The translations under genes and the position numbers were made by a program. Source: Sphagnum compactum (Eukaryota; Bryophyta; Sphagnopsida; Sphagnales). From it: a stretch of DNA of 64,000 nt. The stretch spans positions 18,658,271 through 18,722,270 of the forward strand of contig OZ234499.1 of the NCBI GenBank assembly GCA_965153455.1, written 5' to 3'. A model generated the notes under the pieces. It made no database searches. It was not told the origin of the DNA and was given only the letters and a program-made list of their open reading frames with translations. The first letter of the stretch is position 1. Every line of letters begins with the position of its first letter. Positions 26,201-39,147 of this stretch are shown here, in pieces.

Positions 26201-28030
26201 AAAATGTGAAAAAAAACCCTTTGTACCAAGTCTATGATGTTGGTATCAATGGTTTTTCTCTCAAATTTGTGAAGTAGGTGAGTTGGTGATCGTGCACAAG
26301 ACAATACAAGACACCATAGCCAAATTTGGCTAGAGGCCAAAGGGGGGAAGTAGAAAAATTTAGGATTCCTTGTGTAATTTGGCAACTTGTTAAAACTTGT
26401 TGTACGGTAACTTTAGATTTTTTTTCATTCAATAATGTGACAACTTTGGCCCTTTTGTTTTGAAAACAAGTCATCCGTACCTTTAAATTCTTTCCCCTTC
26501 TTTTTTTCCTCACCAAGTTGTGAAAACTCACCCAAAAACCACTAGTTAGAATTGAGATCTTAAACTCTATACACTTATAAAGTTAGATCTAGCTTTTTGT
26601 TTTTCTCTTTTTTGAACTTAAACATGTCAAACACATATTTAAGTGTTTATAAATTTATTTATTTGGTTAGATGAACAAGGAAAAAATCTTTCCAATGATG
26701 CTAACCAAACACTTTGATGTAAATTTAGAGAGAGTTCTCTCAAAAATAGAAAAAAATTGCATGCAACAATTTTCCCATTTGTGAGGTAAATTGGTCAAGG
26801 GCTAAACCTCACCTAGTCAATGCTCCTAACCTAGTCCTTCTAGTGCAATGCATAGGTGATGTTTAGTCAATCTAGGTTACTAAATAGTAATGGGCTCGGT
26901 GCTACAAATTGAGCGGCTATTGCCCAACATGAGATTTTGTTTTTTCAAGCACCAAATTACATGAGCATTGATTCATTGAAAATGTTGGATCCAACTCTTT
27001 TTAGCCCGAAGTGAATTGAAACTTAGGCATGGGATAATTAAGGTGTAATCTTTTGGTGTGAGGCTTGATTGCATAAGTAATGCTTTTTTTTTTTGGGTGC
27101 TCAAAGTTTTGCCATATCTTGGAGCAAGGACTACCCTCTTCTAGATTGTTGTGTTCGAAATGCTTGATCTTGCTAATATGTTTATCAAACCCTCTCAAAA
27201 TTATAGAGCTAATTTTTTACACCATTTTCATAAAATCCAATGGTGCATTTCCCTTTTGTCTTACAAAAAATGCATAGATCCATGAAGAAATACAATTGTG
27301 ACTCTCTTGGTAGTGAAAATTACCTCCCAAGGGCATATATATCAACAATTGGCATATATTAGCAAAAGAAATGTAGATTTTGGGCATGTTTATCCTACCA
27401 TGAAGCAAATATTAGGTTTTGCAAATCTAAAATTTTCAAAATCTCACCCAAGAATCAAATTTTGGTTGATTTCAACGATATTTAGTTTTCCTGGAATGAT
27501 CACACTTCATTAGAAGAAAACCCTCATTTGAAATATAACGTAGCCTATTCAATCCCAAACACGCTGAAAGGTAAATTGATCAACAACTCATTCTACCCAT
27601 TGATTGTTCCCAGGCTTATTGCACAGAACCTCTTACAAAGTTACAAAACCTCTTACTACATTCGCGCATGCAATCAATCGGGCTTTGCAATTATTGCTGA
27701 TTATGAAAGAGTACGTCAGTTGATACTCAATTCCTTGAGACCTGGCCACACTCTAGACATAACAGCGCCACACCCATGCTTCTTCTGCATTGGGCTCTCT
27801 TGTTTCCGTCTCTCACAGAGCTTGTAATTGCAGTGAGGCTATGTTGCTCCAATTTGGCTGCTGTTGTTAAGAACCCAATAGATCCTTTCCTTTGCAACAC
27901 AGGTGCAGCTGCTGCAACAAGGGCAGGGTTTAGGGTTTGGATCAGACCCTGAACCAAGGTAGATCCAGATACAATGCAACACGTTGTCTGTTTTCAATCA
28001 GCTGAACTCCAGGAGATTACTGTTTTGCTT
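20224..28030. other. AT-rich, gene-free region
   Basis: No frame longer than about 100 codons and no recognisable family was found over nearly 8 kb. A and T runs are frequent. There is a four-copy repeat at 22440-22590 and a relative of the AGCCAAATTTGGCT repeat at 26290-26480. The last few hundred bases probably include the 3' untranslated region of the phospholipase C gene. Confidence 0.6.
22440..22590 (+). repeat. Tandem repeat of about 53 bp, three to four copies
   Basis: The phrase CACACTTGG or CACACTTGA, then AATAAA(A)GG or ACAAAGGGT, then TTATTCACA, then TTGCTTCACACTT recurs in order. It is a short degenerate minisatellite in intergenic DNA. Confidence 0.7.
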
Positions 28031-28050
28031 TGGGTCAACTTGTTTGGCTT

Positions 28051-31000
28051 TCAGGTCGCTTTGGGGATGATCTCGATGTGGAACAATAACTTGACACCCT
28101 CGTACTCATTCCCCCTTTTATCGAGTAATTGAATACAACGGTAGCCTGTTTTGAGCTCAGAAACCGGGATGCATGTTTGCCCTGCAAAGTCATCCTTGGC
28201 AGTCCTATCATACTCATGGACTTCAACGCGAAGCAATGCTAATTCTGGCACTGTCAATTCAAATTCAAACTGTTCATCCCATCTTGGCATCCATTCGTCC
28301 TCAATGGTTCGTGTCTTCTTCATCCCAGAATCTGCAGGTACTCCCGCAATCCCAACCTGACAAGACAAGAAATCCCGCAGCTCTGACCCCCCTCAGAAAT
28401 CCTAAAGTTAACATCGTCCATTCTGAGTTGAAACATTCTATGGAACGGTTTAGCTGCAGCCCTTTATGTTGGGAAGGTGCTAGGCAAGCCTGTTAGAGCG
28501 AACTAGGTGGTGGCAGATTCAATGATTTTGAAAAAGATAATAATCTTCAACAGACACATTTCAGTCAGGATTATGAGTGTATGTATAATCATCACCAGAA
28601 AGATTATGTCATATAATGTGGGTCAAGAAAATGATATAATTTGCCACCCTGGAACTTAATGTATAAGAACCACATCCTCCTCCTTGTACAAGACAGACAT
28701 GCACCTCGGAATGCAGCAGAGATGGTATGAATGCCCACTAGCATCTCTGTGCAGTATATGCAACTGGTCTACTATTTTGAGAATCATGAAGCTGGGTTAA
28801 CTGAAATACAGAGTTCAAATCTACTTGGGAATTCGATCACTTACACGGGTGTAGAAATCTGGTGGAGAATAACGATCAAAGTGAGTTTTGCCAAATCTTT
28901 CGAACCAACCAACCCCTGAAATCACCTTCACCTGAACAACAATCGGAGGGCCATTTTATCAACAAAAACTTCTTCCAAGCAAAATTCATTCTAAGAATAA
29001 AATGTGTTGTGTCCAATAACTGCCAAATTCCATTTTGGAAGTGTGAGAAGCAAATTTCATTGCATTACCTTCAATGTTGTTTTGGGAGGGTGTGTCTCAT
29101 GAGGATTGAAAACCCTAACCCCATCTCCACTCTCAAGCAGAAACTTTGGCTTTTTCACATACCCACATCCTCCATTTGCCCGGAACAAACCCTGGAAGAG
29201 CCAAAGAGGTCTTCCATAGCCCTAGAGATACACAACAAGCAAACAGCATAAGAAATTCTTTCGAGCCAGTTTTGCTCATTGTTTGGCATGGAAGAAGGCA
29301 CTCAGACTAAATGCTCAAACTCATTATGGCAAACAACAACAAAATCATTTCAGAGACAAAACATGTTGCCAAATTATTTTTATTTTTATTCTTTAAGAGT
29401 TTTGCAAAGTCTTCTAACCTGCATGTTAAAAGCCACCATTTGAGCTCCATGAGTCCATGCTACAAGTGGACTGTAATTGGAGGAATCAACTCTAAGTCCC
29501 TTTGGGTATACTCTAACAATGTTTCGCTGCGTGAACCTGGCAGTTACAAAATCAAATGATCAGTACTAGAGCAAAGACCAGAGGCAGGCACACAGATGTG
29601 CCCAATAACCCAAAACAGAAAACACAGTAGTATTACCTTGAAAAAACCTGAATCTAGACTTTGGAAGAAGCTGACAGCATTGACAGAAATTGCAACCCAT
29701 TCGCACAAGGGGCGTTTTGGAAATTGTAGAGAGGAGTTTGAATTACAAGACTAGATCATTGGGATAAGACTTAGCAACTTTCTCCAGTACTTGTTCACTG
29801 AGACTGATGCGCTTCACCGCCGGTTCTTCAAGTGTCAAAGCCTCATGCACTGAAATGCCTGAAGGTTTTCCTGACCGAATGGTAATCAGGCGAGTGTAAG
29901 ATGAATTGATTTTACCATTAGGTATATTTTCTTCAATCATTTCATCTTCATCATCAACAGCAGTCACTGCCATTGCTTGCTCCCGCAGACCACTATTGGA
30001 TGCAGTAATGTTTGGAACACGTGATGAGACTTCCTGTGACCCTCGAAAGGGCGAAAAACAAAAGAAACAAGACAAGTACATTGAGCCAATGGGATTTGCA
30101 GAGATAAAACTCCACCATAGCAAAGTATATTGGAAAAGACAAAAGACATGGAAGGAGAATGTTTAGTTTTGAAGAAGAAGTACCAGTGTGTCATCATTGT
30201 CAACAGGAGGATGAGGAGCTTGATCATGACAAAGCCCTGGGTGTTCCTGCCCCCAACCTGCTTCAAATTCGTCCTTGACAAGTTCCTCTACTTGTTCCTC
30301 AAGCACATCCTTCTTTTCCAGTTCCTTGATCGGGGGAATAGCACTTGTCGTCATCACTGCTTCAAGATACTCCTTTGGCGGTTTTGTAGATACTATGATA
30401 CGTCCCTTCAACGACTGTGGGTCTGGAAACTCTGTCATTGCCTCTTCTGTGTCTGGCTGATACAAGGTGCTGCCTAGAATGTCCATCATTATCTGTTTTG
30501 GTCCCGACACAATTGCAGCATATTTGTCAATGGCATATCTCCAGCTCCATCTGTATCATTAAGAGTAAGTAATAATTATCTGTACTGAGAGCTTTTCCAA
30601 GTACCCACATCACAAAATTTGTTGCAAAAACTTTATGATGTGGGTACTTGAGCTTTGCAACAAATTTTGGGGATTTGGATACTTGAGCTTCACAACCATC
30701 AGAAGAAGTCAACTGCAACATCCCCCACATCTCTCACCCTGTAACTCTCCTCTTATCCAGCAAATTCGTCAAAAGGACACCTATCTATGGTCATAAAATC
30801 AATCAAGCTGCTTCATTGAGAAAAAAAACAAAGAGGGGATGCCAAGAGAGAAAGACAAAGAGAGAAAGAATTTGTGACATACCTCTGCAGCTTTCTTCTG
30901 CAAATTACTTGTGAGGTGATCCTCCAAAGTGATAATGACAGGGTACTGAGAAGCCACAAATGCATTCTCGTTGATGGCAGATATACATTTGTCGAATTCC

Positions 31001-32823
31001 ACTGGAGGTGTCAAAGTGCTACAGTTCCCAAATTTTCTTATGAAGATTATGACCAAGATAGGGATCACTCCCACATCCATCATGTAAGCATAAGATCATT
31101 GCAGCTGCTTTATTTTGGAAACAGCTGATGAGGTCATTAAGGTCTGGAGTAGCAGATTTCTAGCCTCATTTTCTTGACAACATTGTATGACATAATCTTC
31201 TGGTGATGATCATACACTTGCAATTATAGTTACCAAAATGCATGTATTAAACATGAATATTCTTAATATTTGCTGACTCTGCCACCCCTGACATTAATGT
31301 TGTGGAATGGTCTCATCCTGCCCCATTATGTTGGGTTGTCTATAGCTTGCCCTAATGGGCCCGCCTAGGATGCTACCCAACACAATGGGCAGGGCTTGAC
31401 AATTCCATAGTACAAGATGGTGTCAGGACAGAAGGAAAGAATCAGAAAATCTGAGGTTTCAACAAAATTGAGCTCATTCAACATCATGAACTTCTGTGTC
31501 TTTCAGTGGTTTGCCAAGCAGTTCCTAAACTGAAAACCCAACACTTCCATGAGATTGATCACACTTTGAATCGGGAGAGGCAGCAATATAATCTCAAAAG
31601 TTTTCAACATTTAACAAAGCAAAAACAGACTAATCGGGTTTACAAGGAAACAAGGCAACATACTTCCCGTGAAGAACTTGGATTTCATCTTTGGCAGAAT
31701 TTGGCCACAAATCAAGCTCAATAGCACGCACTCCTTGCTTCAATGCTGCTATAATAGGCTCCACACTACACTTGCTGTTGAGTTGATTTCCAGTGAGGTA
31801 CGAGTTATGTCCTGTGTATATGAAGTAGTGTGCCAACGGCTCTGTCATATCTTGATGAACCTGCAAACAACAAACAACAAACAAACAAATTGGTCAATTT
31901 TCAAGCTATGAAAAACAACAGCAGCATTTCATAATCCAAGTCAAATCTGATCTTGCAGGGAAGCAGCAGCAGCTTCGCTTATATTGTTGTCTTGCACAAG
32001 AAATTTCTGAACTAGTAGATCACAGGAGATTCATTGACTGCAAAAAAAATTAAAAAATCCATCATAAGTCTGAGTTATTCATGTAGCATCTCATACCACA
32101 ATAAGCCACCATTTGACCATAATGTGTGCAAAATAAAACAACCTCATCATGAGTCTGAGTTCTTCATGAGACAAGCCAACGCCATTCCACCAAAAAGAGT
32201 GCAAAAACAAGTTCATCCGAAGTCTCAGTTCATCATGTTATAGCATGAGCTCACCCCACAATGAGCCACCGCCATTCCACCATAATGTGTACACTTCTAT
32301 GGTTTCTTGGTGTCTATCTAAATGAGCCACCATAATGTGTGCGCTTCTATGGTATCTGAACTGAATGAGCTATCCATCAATCCAATGCTAGGTTACAAGG
32401 AAGGTGGGGAGAATGGAGGGAATTTGATACCTACCAAGCAACCAGAGAGAGGGATTTGATGCCTACCGTCCCAGAGCTGTAGGCGGCGTTGAGAGAAGCA
32501 TTGATGAGGAGGTCGAAGAAGGATTCCAAGCTGAGCCCTTGTTGTTCCTGCTTACGACGAGGTTGCAGCTGAGGAAGACCTTGCAGCTGCTGCTGCTGCT
32601 GTTTTTGTTGTTGTTGTTGTTTCTCCATCAACACTCTTGCGGTCTCCAGAGTTGCACCCATCTCCCCTTGCACCTCACGAAGAAATCGTAGCAAACCGTC
32701 GGTACCCATAACACCATTCTCCGCATACTTGACGAAAACCTCATGTACCTCATTGGGTACTTCTGGCGTACTTTTCTTCTTGAAGTGACGCGTGAAGCAG
32801 CCGAAGAAACGAAAACTACTCAT
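28051..32823 (-). CDS. PLC: Phosphoinositide-specific phospholipase C
   Basis: It cuts phosphoinositides at the plasma membrane in a Ca2+-dependent way, giving diacylglycerol and an inositol phosphate signal. Nine exons fit in phase: 32823-32467, 31860-31664, 31018-30883, 30492-30184, 30033-29747, 29536-29419, 29221-29069, 28931-28845 and 28356-28051, giving 649 residues (plant relatives are about 560-640). Domain order is that of plant PLC: an EF-like N-terminal region, the X domain with catalytic His in [12 protein letters not shown] (about residue 137) and in LEDHLT (about 219), a charged linker, the Y domain with [21 protein letters not shown] and [12 protein letters not shown], and a C-terminal C2 domain with [13 protein letters not shown]. 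The N-terminal region carries an unusual Gln-rich stretch (about residues 68-80) between the EF-like segments. The 5' leader has a CTT/CTTCTT tract at about 32850-32920. Which PLC paralogue this is cannot be told. Confidence 0.95.
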
Positions 32824-32857
32824 TCCGATGTCCCACCAGTTTTCCACACTCTCCTCC

Positions 32858-32920
32858 TCCTGCTTCTGCTTCTGTTACTTCTTTTGCTTCTTCTTCTTCT
32901 TCTTTTTCTTCTTTCCCTCT
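32858..32920 (+). repeat. CTT/CTG-rich microsatellite in the PLC leader region
   Basis: Imperfect CTC, CTG and CTT triplets run for about 60 bases just upstream of the PLC start codon, reading GAA/AAG on the coding strand. GA/GAA-rich leaders are common in plant transcripts. No specific function is shown. Confidence 0.75.
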
Positions 32921-33102
32921 GTCCCTGTGGGATCCTTGAGAGCAACTTACAATAAGTGCAAATCTAAACTAAAAAAAGAGAGCCACGACGACAACCGACA
33001 CCTCTTCCGCGTGCGTAGAAACGCAAGAGATCGTGTACACTCCGGAGAAGCGAAGTCAAAAATCTTCGCATTCTTTTTCTTGCACTGGAGCGTTCCACAC
33101 TA

Positions 33103-33545
33103 GTCTGGTAGGTAGCAGTGGCCACCTGGTAGGTAGTACTGAGTGGTAGGTAGCAGTGGCCACCTGGTAGGTAGTACTGAGTGGTAGGTATCAGTGGCCG
33201 CCTGGTAGGTAGTAAACAGTGGTAGGTACCAGCAGCCGCCTGGTAGGTAGTAGTAGTGAGTGCCCGGAAGCAGAGGCCACCTGGTAGGTAGTCGTGAGTG
33301 GTAGGTACCAGTAATCGCCTGGCAGGTAGTAGTGAGTGCTAGGTAGCAGTGGCCATCTGGTAGGTAGTAGTGGGTAGCTAGCAAGTAGGTAGTTGTGGGT
33401 GGTAGGTTGATATCTGTCTAGTCGGTGGTGGCCTGGTAGGTAGTGGGTGGTAGCTGGTAGGTAGTAGTGGCCGGCTGGTAGGCAGGCAAGTAGTGAGTAG
33501 TAAGTAGTGGGGTGGGAGGTTGGTCGGTAGTAGTGAGTGGTGAGT
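33103..33545 (+). repeat. GGTAGGTAG minisatellite, unit about 41 bp
   Basis: About ten degenerate units carry CCTGGTAGGTAGTA, GAGTGGTAGGTA and GCAGTGGCCACC in order. The array starts about 280 bp upstream of the PLC start codon. Shorter GGTAGGTA words persist at 33940-34000, just before the MITE at 34004, so the array may once have been longer. The open frames across it are repeat translations and not genes. Confidence 0.9.
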
Positions 33546-34003
33546 CATATATGGCGATTTGTTTTGGGCGCCAAATTTCGCCAATATGTGAAAAATAAAT
33601 AAATAAATAATTTCAGTTCAAAAAAAGAATATTCTATCATTCAAATTTGCTCTCTTTTTTTTTTTTTTTGGAAAAATTTTCAGTCACATTTGAACACTGA
33701 TTTTAGTTTTTATAGCATTTTTTTAACTTATTTTTATTTTTCTTTAATTATTTAAAACTTGCCATCGTTTAATGTTAAATCCCTCTTATTATGCTAACCA
33801 ATGACACAACATGAGACTAATTTATTTTTCTAATATTCTAAAATGTTACTAATCTCCAAGGCTTCAAAAAAGCAAAATGGGAATTTTGCATATTTTTCTA
33901 AAATTAGTTTTTTCCCCTCTACTAGACTGGAAGGTAGGTTAGTAGCATGCTACTTAGGTAGGTAAGTACGTAGTCATGAATGGTTGGTCTGGTAGGTACC
34001 TTA

Positions 34004-34373
34004 GAGCATCTCCACGGGTGCTCAGTATGTGACTCCAGCCAGTAAAATTTCTTGTTAAAAAGTCAAAATGTGCCCGTTTAGCTCCGGAAATTGGTTTTTT
34101 CTGCACCAAATTCGTGCAGCTCGCCGTGGCTTGTAAAACAGTTGTGCACCTCCAAAAAAAGAGTGTAATAAATTGCACCTGACTGCGGCTCAGTATTACT
34201 CATTGGTCATTCATAATGATTGGTCCATGTGGTTTGCTATTAATAGTCCCCACGTGTATGCAGTTCCACTTACAGTTTTTATTGGTGGGGTTGCCAGAAC
34301 AAAAACCGCTAAACTAAAACATTTAATTTTATTATCCAGAGTTACGTACTGAGCAGCACTGGTGGAGATGCTC
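34004..34373 (-). mobile_element. MITE, intact copy with TTA target duplication
   Basis: This 370-bp element is flanked by TTA at 34001-34003 and 34374-34376. Its left end is GAGCATCTCCACGGGTGCTC and its right end is the inverted form GGTGGAGATGCTC. The interior is the reverse complement of the copies at 7221 and 11704 (for example TGGTCCATGTGGTTTGCTAT), so it is inserted in the other orientation. It lies in DNA with GGTAGGTA words on its left. Confidence 0.87.
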
Positions 34374-34376
34374 TTA

Positions 34377-37300
34377 GTAGTACCTTGGCCAATTCGACAC
34401 TAATTATATTATTTCAAACATGTTGAAATTTTCAAAACTATTTCTTCCAAATCAAAAAATATTGTGAAGGAAAATAGTGAATATTTAGGGATATTTTATT
34501 TGTTGAAATCAATTTTGAAAATTATTAATTAATTAATTTTGAAATGGCCAAGGGTACTACGGTAGTAATGGATGGGTGGTAACTAATGATGGGTTGGTTC
34601 TATGTGGGGAAGGGCTTATTATTATTTTGACTATATCTGTGCATAATTTTGAACCCTAAAAGAATATACCAAAAGAATATTTGTGACCCATATCAATTAG
34701 TTGTGGGGACCCTCAAAATTCAATTTATTTTATTTTTTCATTTTATTTTATTTTATTTTTGTGATGGGCAATTTTTGATTGACCCATTCACAACAAAAGA
34801 AAAAATCGAGCTTGTGATCATCACAAAAAATATTTAAACATTTTTTAAAATAAAATTGTATATATGTATATATATATAATATATAGCGTAATACCCTCCT
34901 TTGGGTTGGTTATATATCCATTACGAAGAATAATATTTAGGGCAAAGGATATGGGATAAAGTGAAGAGTTATTGAGAACAGGTTGAGGAGCACATTGGGA
35001 ACTTGGGGAACGTCTTGAGAACCCCAAAAAGAATCCATCCACCTCCTCCGCCCCTTCTTTCCATTTTGGGATATAAAAAAAGTTTTGCAATTTTTTTTCT
35101 AAACAATTAGCTAAATTAGTTGAATGAATTTACACTAGAAAAAGAGATTTTCAAAAAAAAAATCACCAATTTTTTTGTCCAACTTTTGAAAGACATTTTG
35201 TAAAAAAAAATTTAAAAAAAACACACATACACACACATAAATTCCCATAGGTTCTTCCATGTATTTTTATATGCCATCTAATATTGATAATCAACAAATC
35301 TTGCCAAAAATAATTTAATTTTTTTGAAAAAATAGGGTTCATTGTCCAACAATCCCAATTTGAATATTTCAAAATTTTTGCAATAATTAATAAGTATGTT
35401 AAGTCTTCTAATAGTTTATGAAGATATTAGGGTGGTATCTCCACCTTTTGAAAAATTACCTTTGTTTTGAACAAGTGTGAAATTTCAAAATTATTTATTT
35501 TAAAAAATTTGACAAAATGAGGTTAGGTTTTTTCAGTTTTTTTTTTCTTTTCTTTTTTTAAAATATTTTTTAAACTGGCCTTTTTCATGATTAATTATTG
35601 TTGAACCTTAGTTTGTAAGTACAAAATATTTATTTCATATGTTTTGTCAAATGTTTTTTTTTTCTAATTTTGTAACATGTGCCACCTTCTCCCTTTACTT
35701 CCATGTGTCCCTTGTGTTTTTGGATATTTTATGGGGTTTGTTTGGTCACATTTAGGTCACCCAAATCAAGGGGCCTAACTTTTGTTTTTTTAGAACATTG
35801 AAAAAGTCTTGGATTAGTAATGGGTGCACCCATGTGATTCCATAATGTTTAGAATTCCAATGCCAAGGGTTATTGAATTTTTGAGAATTTTATCATTGAA
35901 AATTTAATTAGTATTTAATATTAATATTTTGGCGATGAATTCTTTGTGTCGTGGGAAAGCCTTGATGAGTAGTACCGTGTATATCAAGGTGATTTCATAA
36001 TGTTTAGATTTTAGACATTTGAAATCTCCAAGTTCTTAAATTTCAATTAAGTTCTAAGGTCAATAGATAGATAGATTGGAGGTTTTCCAAGTTTCCTTGG
36101 AATTGTCACGAGAACCTAACCAAAGAATTAGCTCATTTTTTATGTTGGATTAGAACTTAAACCTAGGGTGTTGTTTTGATCCTCTACGTATTTAAATACA
36201 ATTTTATTGAAAAAAATATAAACTTGACTTTACGTTCTAAACAAGTTATTGCATTTGGTTGGTTGTACATAATTAATATTATATAATTTTTATTTTGAAG
36301 TGTGTGTATCAGTTGAACAAACTAATCACATCGTTTTTTGTTTTTAGGTTTAATTGTGCTTAATAGAGATAGAATTGAACCTTGTCTTAAACCAAATAAT
36401 CAACTTTAAATTATTTTATGAAAATGACCAAAATCGATGATTTTTTGAATCAATCCAAAAAATCAATCTCAAGACCAGACCTAAAATTCGATAAAAAAAA
36501 CAAAACAAAACAAAAAATTGGAACCGAGATCAAAGGTTCCTTTTAAAAATCAAGAATTAGACAACATTGATTTAGACCCACAATGCAATAATTATCATAT
36601 TTTGAATATTTTCATCACTAAAATTTCAATAAAAATAAATCACATTGAAAATTGAAATTGAAATTGAAATTGAATTTCACACCAACATATATATAGTATA
36701 CTTTGTTAAAGTATGTTCCATGTGATCAATGGCACAAGCCACACTAGTATAAGAGGGTTATGTAAGAGGGTCAAACATATCCATGTGGTGTGCGGGATGA
36801 ACCCACCATATATGGACAAAACTATAAGCACATGTCATTGTGAGAAGAGAGTAAGACAAAGTCACACATAGAAGTAAAAGTGAATAGTGTTTGATAGTAC
36901 ACTAGAGTTGGAAGGACAAATTATGAGGATTTGAATCAAAAGTGCAAAAGGTCAAAAGTTCACAAGCTCCTTGCCATGGCATTTACATCAATTTTACTTA
37001 GTTATAAACATAATTTACACACAATTCGGCACTTAAAATTAGATACCTTGTTTACTATGTTCATAACAATTTGTATCCCTTCTAAATGATATGACTTAAA
37101 ACATAATTAAGCCAAAATTGCATAGAATATAAAATTAAAATGAGATGCAACACAAATGAAATAAATCTTTGATTATCATAATCATTTGCTCCCTCCCCCC
37201 TTTACCAACCTATTTTAGACTCTAAAGCTTCAATTCCAAAGTAGTTAATCTTTGCAACTAATGCTAAACTATTAGGCATCGAACATGGGTGTTTTTGAAA

Positions 37301-39147
37301 GTCACTTATTTTTGTCCGTAAGGTGCAAAGCTATTTATATTGTTGTTAGGGTGTGTTATAGACCCACGTGACAATGTTGTCCTTGTCAAAAGGTCATGAA
37401 AAAGGCAATGGTAGCCATGTCACTAGGCACATTGCAATGATTTTGAAACCATAAATGAAGCATTGTGTGTGTAGTTTGAATATTGTAATTTGGAAGAAGT
37501 ACAACTTTAGGTTGTAAATGTAATCCATCTTTACATCACATGGTGACTACCATGAACCAAAATCATTCACACAAATTTCTTATTGTATTTAGATGGCACC
37601 TTATGTGGAGACCATTTTGGCTACTATTACCTTTGTACCTTTGTACTAGGCCTTTGGTTTTGGGAATGCCCCCATCCTTGGGGTTTACCTTACACATATG
37701 TTGGTTGTTGAGGTTACATCAACAAAATAACCAACAAAAAGAGGGTGAGTTAAGGATCACATTCATTGACAACCTTTGACCCATTAAGTGAAGCATGGGA
37801 AAAGCTTATGGTGACCTCGTCAAGTTGGTGCCATTCTTACCTAGTAATGTGCGTTAAAGTTAAGCTTAACATGTACATTTTCATTTCCCAAATGGTTGCG
37901 TTAAATATCATCATGAAAGATTCATTGACCATTCCTGTCTCACCTTCAAAAATTCTTCATCATCTTCCTTGCTTGATATGGTTTTCAAAGAAAAGCAAAT
38001 CACTTTAATTGCATTTTTCAAAATAGTGATTGAGATAGTTTTAGTGGAAGGTGTTGTGCGTTATTAATTGGCACCCAACACTATCACAACTAACAAAATC
38101 ACATACACAAACGAAAGAGAAGGTGTGATTTGATGTCAAAGCTTGTATTTTCCATTTTGCAACTTGGATTTGGATTATTGCCTTTCCCTCTAAGTGAGTA
38201 CATTTTTATATCAGCACGGATAAGATGAGACTTCAAAGACACTCCTTCACAATGCACCCCCAAAACACGCAAACATAAGAACACCATTCACACCAAACTT
38301 GATTCCAACAACAAGTAACTATAGAAGACTAGTGTTCTCCAATAAATACCATACAAAGCCTTTTAGTCAAGTTATTTTCACAAAGTAGTGGTTTCATGAA
38401 GCGACTTTCCTTCCAAAAGAGCTATGCTTTTCAAAATGCCATCCTTGAGGTAAAGTTCACATTTTGTCAAGATTTTCAAGCCACAACTTCCCTAGACATA
38501 CACAAAACCCTACAACTCCAAGACTTTTCCACAAACCGGGAATGGGCCAAGATCATTACAATGATCTCCGCCCATATGCATAGCACACCTAACTAACATT
38601 TGTTGTACAAACAAAACAATGGGAGAAAATCAATCTCCCATGAAGAAAAGAAAGGACATGCAAAAGGCATGCAAATTGCAAGGAGCTTCTAAATATGATT
38701 TGGAGCTTTAAACCACATGCTTCCCTCATTATACCAAGGGGTCCATAAACCCTAATATTTTTGTACACAATTTCAAACTTTGCAACCTCCTCCTCAAAGT
38801 AACTAACAGACAGAGGTTTTCTAGCACCTTACTTGTGCTGTTTGTATTATATCTACTAAAGAAAGAAAGCCTATATTGTGCTGCATTTGTGCATGGGTGA
38901 AAGGAATACTACACTAGAAAAAAAGCAACTCTCGTGGTGAGCTTATGGTCAATGCACAAACAGAGTAGATCCATTGCGGTTATTATAAAATTGTGTGTCC
39001 AAGGGTGTTGGGTAGTAGCCAACTACTACCTATTTGAGTTCTAAAATTACAGACTCTTGACGGGTTAGATTTGTTTTGCTTGATGGTTTTGGAATGATGT
39101 GCAATAGGCACAAACAAAGGGGGGTGCACTGCTCTCATCACTATTGA
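34377..39147. other. AT-rich, gene-free region
   Basis: No reading frame resembles a known protein. Homopolymer A/T runs and short frames only. A CACTAGAAAAA word at about 35134 and another at about 38912 resemble CACTA termini, but no matching far end was found. Confidence 0.55.

Noticed and set aside
33100-33584. Long open frames across the GGTAGGTA array (for example repeats of LPDGHCYL and YYLPGG)
   Set aside because: They are translations of the minisatellite, with no family match and no conserved splice or start context.
35130-38925. CACTAGAAAAA words as possible CACTA transposon ends
   Set aside because: No matching inverted far end or 3-bp duplication was found for either site.
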